DNA of 64,000 nucleotides. It comes from UBA1181 sp963648205 (GTDB lineage Bacteria; Bacteroidota; Bacteroidia; Bacteroidales; Paludibacteraceae). The notes below the pieces were generated by a model that was not told where the DNA came from, did not search any database, and was given only the letters and a program-made list of their open reading frames with translations. The stretch's first letter is position 1; each line of letters opens with the position of its first letter. Made by a program: the position numbers and the translations under genes. This document shows, piece by piece, positions 17,331 to 24,384 of the stretch. Location: positions 30,251 to 94,250 of the forward strand of contig CAVJCT010000069.1 in assembly GCA_963648205.1 (NCBI GenBank), read 5' to 3'.

Positions 17331-18878
17331 CTATTTCGCCTTCAAAGTAACAATCGGAACAAACATCTCCTCTAACGAGATACCGCCATGCTGGAACGTG
17401 TCCTTATAATACTGAACGTAATAGTTGTAATTGTTTGGATATGCCATGAAATCGTCATTTCCAGCAAAAATATAGGTGGAGCTGACATTCGGTGCTGGCA
17501 AACCTACCTTCTCGGGCTGCTTGATTTCCAACACGTCTTTAGGGTTATAATCCAGATTTTTACCTACTTTGTAGCGCAGGTTCACACTGGTGTTTCTATC
17601 TCCCACCACCTTAATGGCATGGTTCACTCGTATCGAACCGTGATCGGTTGTGATGACCACCTTCGCTCCTTTTTCCGACAATAATCTGAAGAAATCGCAA
17701 ATCTGCGAATGTTTGAACCACGACTTCGTCAGCGAACGATAGGCAGCCTCCGTCGATGCCAACTCGCGTATCATCTTAGAGTCCGTACGAGCGTGCGATA
17801 ACATATCCACGAAATTGAAAACCACCACATTCAACTGGTTCTTCTCATATTTGGAATAGTCCGAAATCAATTTCTCACACGCTATGGAATCATTGATTTT
17901 GTGATAAGAGAAGGTATATTTCTTTCTGAAACGATCAATCTGCGTCTGAATCAACTCCTCCTCAAAATTGTTTTTTCCTTCTTCCTCATTCTCGTCCACC
18001 CAATACTGAGGGTACATCTTCTTGATCTGATTAGGCAACAATCCTGAGAAAATGGCATTGCGGGCATACTGCGTGGAAGTCGGCAAGATCGTACAATAAA
18101 GGTCTTCATCCTCAACCACGAAATCACTGCCCAACTCTTCTCTCACCATACGCCATTGGTCGAATCGGAAATTATCAAAGACGATGAAAAAGAGTTTCTC
18201 TCCTTCGTCCAACAATGGGAAAAGTTGCTTTTTGAAGAGGTCGTGACTCATCATCGGACGGTCAGCCCCCTCCTTAAACCAGTTTTCGTAGTTCTTTTTG
18301 ACAAACTTCACGAATGTCGAATTGGCTTCGTCTTTCTGCATCTGAAACATTTCCGTCAGTTGATGCTCTGTATGTTCCAACTCCAACTCCCAGTAAACCA
18401 GTTTCTTATAAACCTCCATCCAGTCGTTGATGGTCAGAGAGTCGTTGATTTGCATTCCGATTCGTCCGAACTCCGAACGATACTCGTCTGTCGTCGTTGA
18501 AGAAATGATTTCCTTTTTATTAAGATTCTTCTTGATTGACAGCAATATTTGATTCGGATTGACGGGTTTGATCAAGTAATCTGCTATTTTCTTGCCGATG
18601 GCTTGTGTCATCAAGTCTTCCTCTTCACTCTTTGTAATCATGACGACGGGGACAAGAGCATCCTTTTCTTTGATCTGCGTCAGTGTCTCCAAGCCACTCA
18701 AACCTGGCATATTTTCATCCAAGAAGATGATGTCGAAATGGTCTTCCATGGTGGCTTGCACAGCATCCTCACCATTGTTGACACATACGACTTCGTAACC
18801 TTTGTTCTCTAAAAACAAGACGTGGGCTTTCAATAGATCGATTTCATCGTCTGCCCATAATATTTTTGCGTTACTCAT
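17331..18878 (-). CDS. porX: PorX, type IX secretion response regulator with PglZ domain
   Basis: Response regulator of 515 aa. The receiver domain (1-125) has the acidic pair D10/D11, the phospho-acceptor D54 in IIFLDENMPG and K103 in DYLIKP. After a helical linker comes an alkaline-phosphatase-superfamily PglZ domain (about 210-515) with FFIVFDNFRFDQW, FNFVDMLSHARTDSK and VVITTDHGSIRVNHA, the metal-binding segments. This is the architecture of PorX, which controls type IX secretion genes with the PorY kinase and has phosphodiesterase activity on nucleotides in studied homologues. It is cytoplasmic. It lies 45 bases downstream of the porW-like gene, with no separate promoter seen. Confidence 0.93.
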   Translation of the reverse strand: MSNAKILWADDEIDLLKAHVLFLENKGYEVVCVNNGEDAVQATMEDHFDIIFLDENMPGLSGLETLTQIKEKDALVPVVMITKSEEEDLMTQAIGKKIADYLIKPVNPNQILLSIKKNLNKKEIISSTTTDEYRSEFGRIGMQINDSLTINDWMEVYKKLVYWELELEHTEHQLTEMFQMQKDEANSTFVKFVKKNYENWFKEGADRPMMSHDLFKKQLFPLLDEGEKLFFIVFDNFRFDQWRMVREELGSDFVVEDEDLYCTILPTSTQYARNAIFSGLLPNQIKKMYPQYWVDENEEEGKNNFEEELIQTQIDRFRKKYTFSYHKINDSIACEKLISDYSKYEKNQLNVVVFNFVDMLSHARTDSKMIRELASTEAAYRSLTKSWFKHSQICDFFRLLSEKGAKVVITTDHGSIRVNHAIKVVGDRNTSVNLRYKVGKNLDYNPKDVLEIKQPEKVGLPAPNVSSTYIFAGNDDFMAYPNNYNYYVQYYKDTFQHGGISLEEMFVPIVTLKAK

Positions 18879-18923
18879 ATCATCTTCTTTTAAAAGGTTT
18901 GACTTTGCGAGTTCATCTCTCGG

Positions 18924-21900
18924 CTATCGATTGAGATACAATCGTTTATATAACTCCATATAGACGGTTATATTGCCGGAAGATTTCAACACTTCGTAAT
19001 TATCCTTCGAAATCACAATGTTTCGATATGGGATATTGTTGAACGAGGCTTTCACATCAGAACTCTTCACAATCTGCTTCAAGTAAGATATTCCCAACTG
19101 CGCATTGGCGAACGTTCCAACAATGTAGATTTGAGGAAACTGCGAGGTACTCTCGGTTACCACATTGAGGTTCAGCAACGGCTGGTTGGTCGAATTGTAC
19201 TTATTGAACGCATCGGAAACCGTCTGCGCTTCCGTCTTACCCGAAGGAACAATCACTGCAAAGACATGTGGCGACTCAGGGTCGTAGGTGTACAAGCCTT
19301 TATACTTCTTCAGCGGTTTCTTCGGCTGAGCAGTCTTCTTTTCTTCCGTCTTCACAGAGTCTTTTGGTTGCTCAGTTGGTGCGACAGTCGATTTCACCTT
19401 ACCCCCTTCGTCGGCTTTCTCTGGTTGAGGAAGCGGTTCTTTTCGCTCCTCGAGAGGCTTGACGGGTTGCTCGGATTGCTTCATCTGTTTGTCTTCTGCC
19501 GTCTTTTCTTGAACTGGTTCTGTTGGTTGAGCGTCCGACTTTTCTGGTGTCTTCTTCTCATCAGTAGAAGTCTTATTTTCTATTGCTTCTTTATTGACGA
19601 AAGACGCTCCATTCAGGTTGTCGCCCTCTTTCACATTCAGTTTTTGCTCGGATTTGATTTCCTCAATTTCTTTTTCCTCACCAACCAACTGCACGCTCAC
19701 ATTGTTATTTCGTTTGCGAGTCATAATACTATCGCGATAGAATATCTCATACTGCTCCAACGTGTAGCCGTGACCAATCAACTCCAAGTTGTCTGGGGTA
19801 ATCAAAAGATACCTGTAGGTACTGCCATAGAGAGTCTTTTGAATGCCTTCATCTGCAATGACACCATTGATATACCAAAGGGCTTCGTCATAGTTGTCCA
19901 ATCCAGAAACGGTCAGCACACCTTGTTTCACATTGATTTCGAAGTCCTTGATCAAGAACTTAGTGAAGTTGTACATTGCCGTCTCGTAAAGCAACTTGTT
20001 CTGATCCACCTTCAAAGTATCGGTCATCAGTTTGAAGAGATAAGGGGTCTGATAGTTGACGGTGAATCCATGACTCGCCGTTACGCCACTCTCCTTCTCT
20101 TCTTCCAAACGAGCCTCCTCGCGCAACGCTGTCAAACCACCCACCGAAGTTCCCTCCGTAGGCACTTTTCCTTGATTGATCAACGCAAGAATGTCCTTTG
20201 CCATCGAAACGACATCTGCATTCGGATAACGCTCTACCAAATGGTTCAATGAAGCAGCAAAAGTATCTTGACTCATTGTTTTTCCGATACCTAATGAGTT
20301 GAGTAACATAAACTTAGGCAACAACGAGGATACTGGATAGTTCTGCTCCATGTATTGCGTATTTTTCGAAACGGCAGTAAAATCACCCTTCAAGAACGCA
20401 GCGTAGGTATTCTCATAGATAGAATCTTGCTCGTCTTGCATTCTCTCCAGACGCTGGCGGAAATCTGGATTTGACAGAATCTTCGCATACTTGCTGTCAG
20501 GATATTGTGCGATAAGACTATCTCTATACTTATTGCTCATCGTCTCGCCATAGTTTTTGCCTGCTATACGATAGCAACAGTAGTAGGCATCCGCTGCACG
20601 AGAATCGTTTGGATAACGACGAACAAACTCCTCGAAGGTTTCGAGTGCCTTCGGATAATCCTGCAATTTCTCCTCATAGATGACTGCCATATTGAAGAGG
20701 GAGGTTGCTAATTGTTCGTGTGCCACACTCTTCTGCTCGTCGGCAAATGGGATCTGCTTCAGATAATACTCCGGACGTTTCGGATTCTGCTCATTGGCAA
20801 GATTTTCTTCTGCATTTTCATCTTTAACCGAATCGTTAGCGAATCCTTCCATATCAAGTTTATCTGCCAGATTCTCCTCGGCAAACACCATGATGTTCTT
20901 ATTGCGACGGTTCCAATTATCCTCCAATCGACGGGTACCAAACTTGCGTCGGAACTCCACCTTTCCTTTATCCACCGTGCTCTTCGTGTAGAAATACCAA
21001 GTGGACTGCTGTGAATTGCCCAACGCACGATTGTCCATCACTGCCATATTGTCGATTTCCAAGTCCAACTTGCGCTGTTCCTCACGCTCTTTGATCAGTC
21101 GCTCCTGCTCTTTGCGCTCTTCCTCTTTCACCTTCTCAATTTCACGATTCACCGCCGCCGTCAACTCCGACTTTGGCGCAGTCGACAATGCCAACAAACT
21201 ATCTTGCAGTTTGTACGTCGTATAGTTGCCCACCAACTCATCCAACACTTGCGACAATTTAGAGACACGCTCATAATCGTCATGTTTCTGATCGATAAGT
21301 GAATAAGCATCCGAGTAGCAAGGCTGCGCCTTCACATAGTCTTGTCTGCCATAATAAATGTCAGCCATAGTGATGAGGGTCTGAGCCTTCTCCAATCCGT
21401 TGCGGGTACTTGTATCTGCCGACGTGCGATAGAGACGAAGCGCCTCTGCAGTATCTTTGCGTGCCAAGTAGATATTTCCCATCGCATAATAAATCTGATC
21501 CAAATAATCAGCATTATTACGGTTCTTAGCCAGTTTGTTGAGACGCTTGATCAAGTCGGCATCCGATGAACTTTCCACCACCTCCGTCTGCAAAATATTC
21601 GCATTGAAAGTCATCTGATAGTTCGGATTGGCTTTTATCACCTTGTCATAGTAGAGGTAGGCATCCTCCTTCTGACCTAAATATTGATAAATCTGCGCAA
21701 TGACAAAATTGAATCTTGTGCGCTGCATTCTGTCTTCTTCGACCTCAACAGCCTTCAGCAAATGAGGTAAAGCCTCCTTGTATTCCTTGTTCTCGCAATG
21801 CAAATCTGCCTTCGCTCCATGATATAGTCCAACGACATCAACAGGCAATTCTTCACCATCAATATTGTTCAGAATCTCCTCTGCCTCGTAGTTCCAACCT

Positions 21901-22481
21901 AATTCCTTCAACGCACGAGCCTTCCAAATTGACGCTTTCAACACCAACGTTTTATCATTTGAAAAGTGCTTCGTAATGTAGGTGAATGTTGCCGAAGCAG
22001 CCAGATAATCGTTCGAGTAATATTTTGCCTGACCCAGCAACATCCACACCTCGTCCATGAAAGAGTTGAACTCCTCTTGATTGTAGAATGCCACATACGC
22101 AGGGTCGCGCATCTTCTCATATTTTTTCTTCGGTTTCTTCTGCATCGAATGCTTCGAAATCGCCAACTCGCATTTCTCGATGGTGCGGGTCATATCACCC
22201 TTTGCCACCCCCTCAGTCGACTTGTCGCTCACCGAGAAAACTGGTATGATGTGAGAATAGTCGGGCGCGTAACTATCGTCAATCTTCTTATAACCCTTTT
22301 TAAACGACTCATGCGCATTATAATAGACATTATAACGTGTATTCAGAGCCTGGTATCTACGATTGAACGCAGTGTTCTTCTTCATATCGCAACCCCCTAA
22401 CGTAAAAATCAGAGTTGCGACAAATGCTATATATATAATAGGTATAGAAACGACTTTTGCCGTTTTTTTCTTAAATATCAT
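18924..22481 (-). CDS. porW: PorW/SprE-like TPR lipoprotein of type IX secretion
   Basis: Large lipoprotein of about 1185 aa. The chosen ATG at 22481 gives a signal with lipobox LIFTLGGC; an in-frame start at 22568 overlaps the -7 box and is rejected. The body is a long solenoid of TPR-like helices (about 90-800; e.g. FLKGDFTAVSKNTQYMEQ, YPKALETFEEFVRRYPND), then a Lys/Glu/Pro-rich low-complexity linker (about 980-1070), then a globular end (VFAVIVPSGKTEAQ...). Length, lipobox and TPR layout fit PorW/SprE, which links the PorKN ring to the translocon. It shares a transcript with porX. Confidence 0.88.
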   Translation of the reverse strand: MIFKKKTAKVVSIPIIYIAFVATLIFTLGGCDMKKNTAFNRRYQALNTRYNVYYNAHESFKKGYKKIDDSYAPDYSHIIPVFSVSDKSTEGVAKGDMTRTIEKCELAISKHSMQKKPKKKYEKMRDPAYVAFYNQEEFNSFMDEVWMLLGQAKYYSNDYLAASATFTYITKHFSNDKTLVLKASIWKARALKELGWNYEAEEILNNIDGEELPVDVVGLYHGAKADLHCENKEYKEALPHLLKAVEVEEDRMQRTRFNFVIAQIYQYLGQKEDAYLYYDKVIKANPNYQMTFNANILQTEVVESSSDADLIKRLNKLAKNRNNADYLDQIYYAMGNIYLARKDTAEALRLYRTSADTSTRNGLEKAQTLITMADIYYGRQDYVKAQPCYSDAYSLIDQKHDDYERVSKLSQVLDELVGNYTTYKLQDSLLALSTAPKSELTAAVNREIEKVKEEERKEQERLIKEREEQRKLDLEIDNMAVMDNRALGNSQQSTWYFYTKSTVDKGKVEFRRKFGTRRLEDNWNRRNKNIMVFAEENLADKLDMEGFANDSVKDENAEENLANEQNPKRPEYYLKQIPFADEQKSVAHEQLATSLFNMAVIYEEKLQDYPKALETFEEFVRRYPNDSRAADAYYCCYRIAGKNYGETMSNKYRDSLIAQYPDSKYAKILSNPDFRQRLERMQDEQDSIYENTYAAFLKGDFTAVSKNTQYMEQNYPVSSLLPKFMLLNSLGIGKTMSQDTFAASLNHLVERYPNADVVSMAKDILALINQGKVPTEGTSVGGLTALREEARLEEEKESGVTASHGFTVNYQTPYLFKLMTDTLKVDQNKLLYETAMYNFTKFLIKDFEINVKQGVLTVSGLDNYDEALWYINGVIADEGIQKTLYGSTYRYLLITPDNLELIGHGYTLEQYEIFYRDSIMTRKRNNNVSVQLVGEEKEIEEIKSEQKLNVKEGDNLNGASFVNKEAIENKTSTDEKKTPEKSDAQPTEPVQEKTAEDKQMKQSEQPVKPLEERKEPLPQPEKADEGGKVKSTVAPTEQPKDSVKTEEKKTAQPKKPLKKYKGLYTYDPESPHVFAVIVPSGKTEAQTVSDAFNKYNSTNQPLLNLNVVTESTSQFPQIYIVGTFANAQLGISYLKQIVKSSDVKASFNNIPYRNIVISKDNYEVLKSSGNITVYMELYKRLYLNR

Positions 22482-22565
22482 CTCTTTATAGTTCTCTTTC
22501 CAACAAGAATTCAATGTTCTTACAATTAATAACCTTAGAAAAGCACAAAAATTGCACACACGAGA

Positions 22566-22573
22566 CAAAGTTA
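22566..22573 (-). promoter_or_regulatory. porW-porX promoter, -7 element
   Basis: Minus-strand TAACTTTG matches TAnnTTTG. It overlaps the farthest upstream in-frame ATG, which supports the internal start at 22481. Confidence 0.5.
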
Positions 22574-22711
22574 ACCAAAAAACACAAAAAACTATAACTT
22601 TAATACTTACCTATACAACGAGTTTTTTCACCATCAAAGAGCCTCGTCCTTATTAAGTCTTCTTCAATTTCTATAACTCATTGTAAATCTTACAGTTAAA
22701 AGTAGTTTTTC

Positions 22712-22795
22712 GCAAAATCCCCATTTTCATTTGGGCAAAAGTTAGCAAAATCCCCATTTTCAAATGGCTGAAAACTTGCAAAATCCCTGAATTCA
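22712..22795. repeat. Three direct repeats at exact 33-bp period
   Basis: GCAAAATCCCCATTTTCA occurs at 22712-22729 and 22745-22762, and its first ten bases recur at 22778-22787 followed by diverged sequence. The period is exactly 33 bp. The array lies directly downstream of the DUF4143 ATPase stop and fills most of the gap between that gene and the porW promoter. It has no spacer diversity and is too short for CRISPR. Confidence 0.8.
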
Positions 22796-22802
22796 GAATT
22801 TT

Positions 22803-23999
22803 TTATTTTTCCAAAAGCCAGTCGACCACCCACATCTGCTTAATTCCTTCGTGCCAGACAACGGGGTCATTATCCAATGTCAGAAGATATTTTGGATAGT
22901 GGTCATCCAATCTTAACAACGGCTGCAATTCTCGCTTCATAGTCTGCTCATCTCGCACCGTCAACGACACTTGATAGTAGACTTTCGTTTCTCCTTTTAT
23001 CACTACGAAATCAATCTCCTCATCACCGGTTTTGCCAACATAGACTTTCCCTCCTCGACGAGCCAATTCTAAAAAAACAATGTTTTCTAAGATATGACCC
23101 AAGTCTCGCCCCTTCGTTCCAACGATAACCTGACGTAGACCCACATCTGCCAAGTAATATTTCTGCCCAGTTTTCAGGAATTGCTTTCCCTTCGTATCAT
23201 ACCGCATAACTGGGTAAAAAATGAAACTATCCGTCAAAGCGGAGACATACGACTCCACCGTGTGAGAGGATATTTTGCGACCATCCGAAATCATCGTGTC
23301 TGATATTCGTTTCATCGCCGTAACATTACCAATGTTATCTGCCAAGAAGCGCACCACACTCTCCAAAATCATCACATCCGAGACTTTCTTTCGGGCGACT
23401 ACATCCTTGAGAACGATTGTGTTATACAACCCTCGCAGATACTCGCCAACCATCTCGGCATCATTTTTAATCTGCGCAACGTATGGGAACGCACCTTTCT
23501 CCGTATAATCGCGATACGCCTGCTCCATACTAAATGGAGAGACTAAAGTCGATACATATTCACGAAAAGAGAAAGGAAACATCTTCACCTCTATATATCG
23601 TCCCGTCAACATAGTCGCAATCTCGCCCGACAAAAGATAGGCGTTCGATCCTGTAACATAGATATCCACATTGTCCATCAAGAACAAACTGTCTATCACC
23701 TTCTGAAAGCCATCAACCAACTGTATTTCATCGAAAAATAGATAATTCATTTTCGAGGTCTGCAACTGCTCTTTTATATGTGCATACAACACCTTATAAT
23801 CTAAAAATGGCTCTAAATCCAGATTTTCAAAATTATAGGTCTGCACCTGTGTTGCCTCAACATCACCTTTTAGAATCTCTTCACGAAACATCTTCAGCAA
23901 CGTGGATTTTCCACACCGCCTTATGCCCGTAACCACTTTTATAACCTTCTTGTCTCGCCATTTTCTTAACTGAGACATAAACTCTTCTCTCTCGACCAT
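22803..23999 (-). CDS. AAA ATPase with DUF4143 C-terminal domain
   Basis: Protein of 398 aa with an N-terminal P-loop domain (about 1-170): Walker A GIRRCGKST (25-33), Walker B YLFFDEIQ (86-93), sensor VTGSNAYLLSGEI and PFSFREYV. The C-terminal DUF4143 region (about 190-398) contains HILENIVFLELARRG and EIDFVV then YYQVS, a layout resembling PD-(D/E)XK nucleases. This family is present in many copies in Bacteroidota and archaea; its role is unsettled, with toxin-antitoxin, defence and mobile-element roles proposed. It is monocistronic, with tandem palindromes at its promoter and tandem direct repeats after its stop. Confidence 0.9.
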   Translation of the reverse strand: MVEREEFMSQLRKWRDKKVIKVVTGIRRCGKSTLLKMFREEILKGDVEATQVQTYNFENLDLEPFLDYKVLYAHIKEQLQTSKMNYLFFDEIQLVDGFQKVIDSLFLMDNVDIYVTGSNAYLLSGEIATMLTGRYIEVKMFPFSFREYVSTLVSPFSMEQAYRDYTEKGAFPYVAQIKNDAEMVGEYLRGLYNTIVLKDVVARKKVSDVMILESVVRFLADNIGNVTAMKRISDTMISDGRKISSHTVESYVSALTDSFIFYPVMRYDTKGKQFLKTGQKYYLADVGLRQVIVGTKGRDLGHILENIVFLELARRGGKVYVGKTGDEEIDFVVIKGETKVYYQVSLTVRDEQTMKRELQPLLRLDDHYPKYLLTLDNDPVVWHEGIKQMWVVDWLLEK

Positions 24000-24009
24000 A
24001 GCCTAAAAA

Positions 24010-24107
24010 TTTGCAATCCATTGCAAATATATCTCAGTATCGCCAAAAATTTGCAATCCATTGCAAATTTTCCGCCGATTCACCAGATTTTTGCAATCCA
24101 TTGCATT
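24010..24107. repeat. Three palindromes at exact 40-bp period upstream of the DUF4143 gene
   Basis: TTTGCAATCCATTGCAAA (8-bp perfect arms, CC centre) lies at 24010-24027 and 24050-24067; a third copy at 24090-24107 differs only in its last two bases. Starts are exactly 40 bp apart. The first copy overlaps the -7 box of the ATPase gene, so the array is a good candidate operator for autoregulation, or a recognition site for the ATPase itself. Between the copies there is only AT-rich DNA. Confidence 0.85.
24024..24031 (-). promoter_or_regulatory. DUF4143 gene promoter, -7 element
   Basis: Minus-strand TATATTTG matches TAnnTTTG about 25 bases before the start codon and overlaps the first palindrome. 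Confidence 0.5.
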
Positions 24108-24161
24108 TTTCTAATTCCCATCATCTTTGAAAGAATGTGCTGAAAAACATTTTTTCACCGC

Positions 24162-24192
24162 TTGTATTTCAGAAAAATTCTCTTTAAATTTG
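24162..24192 (+). promoter_or_regulatory. tRNA-Leu promoter (-33 TTG and -7 TAAATTTG)
   Basis: TTG at 24162-24164 and TAAATTTG at 24185-24192 are separated by 20 bases, as in the Bacteroidota consensus. The tRNA begins 20 bases after the -7 box. Confidence 0.65.
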
Positions 24193-24211
24193 CAACCGCT
24201 ATCAGGATTAT

Positions 24212-24297
24212 GCCCAGGTGGTGAAATGGTAGACACGCTAGTTTCAGGTACTAGTGACTGAAAGGTTGTGCGAGTTCGAGTCTCGCCCTGGGTACCA
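24212..24297 (+). tRNA. tRNA-Leu (anticodon CAG)
   Basis: Class II tRNA of 86 nt including an encoded CCA. The acceptor stem GCCCAGG pairs with CCTGGGT (first pair G-U); the D-arm is GTG/CAC; the anticodon stem CTAGT/ACTAG encloses loop TTCAGGT with CAG at the anticodon position; a long variable arm follows; the T-arm GCGAG-TTCGAGT-CTCGC is canonical. It decodes CUG. It has its own promoter and terminator. Confidence 0.96.
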
Positions 24298-24301
24298 CCC
24301 C

Positions 24302-24330
24302 AAAGTGCTTTCCCGTAAAGCACTTTTTTT
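24302..24330 (+). terminator. tRNA-Leu terminator
   Basis: AAAGTGCTTT (24302-24311) pairs perfectly with AAAGCACTTT (24317-24326) around a five-base loop and is followed by T residues. Confidence 0.85.
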
Positions 24331-24384
24331 GTTACAGCACACTACTTTGTCTGTTCTGCTTAACATTTTAATTTTCAATCATCT

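Noticed and set aside
17331..18878. PglZ domain as a sign of a BREX phage-defence locus
   Set aside because: Fused to a receiver domain and next to porW; this is the PorX architecture, with no other BREX genes.
19131..20252. 373-codon open frame opposite porW
   Set aside because: Lies wholly antisense inside the TPR lipoprotein gene; composition follows the reverse of that coding sequence.
24010..24107. Possible CRISPR array
   Set aside because: Only three 18-bp palindromic copies with AT-rich 22-bp gaps, overlapping a gene promoter and with no cas genes; fits operators better.
24000..24300. tRNA-associated integration site for the DUF4143 unit
   Set aside because: No integrase and no duplicated tRNA 3' end on the other side of the gene.
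24111..24323. Open frame across the tRNA-Leu region
   Set aside because: It runs antisense through a well-formed tRNA with its own promoter and terminator; no protein similarity.
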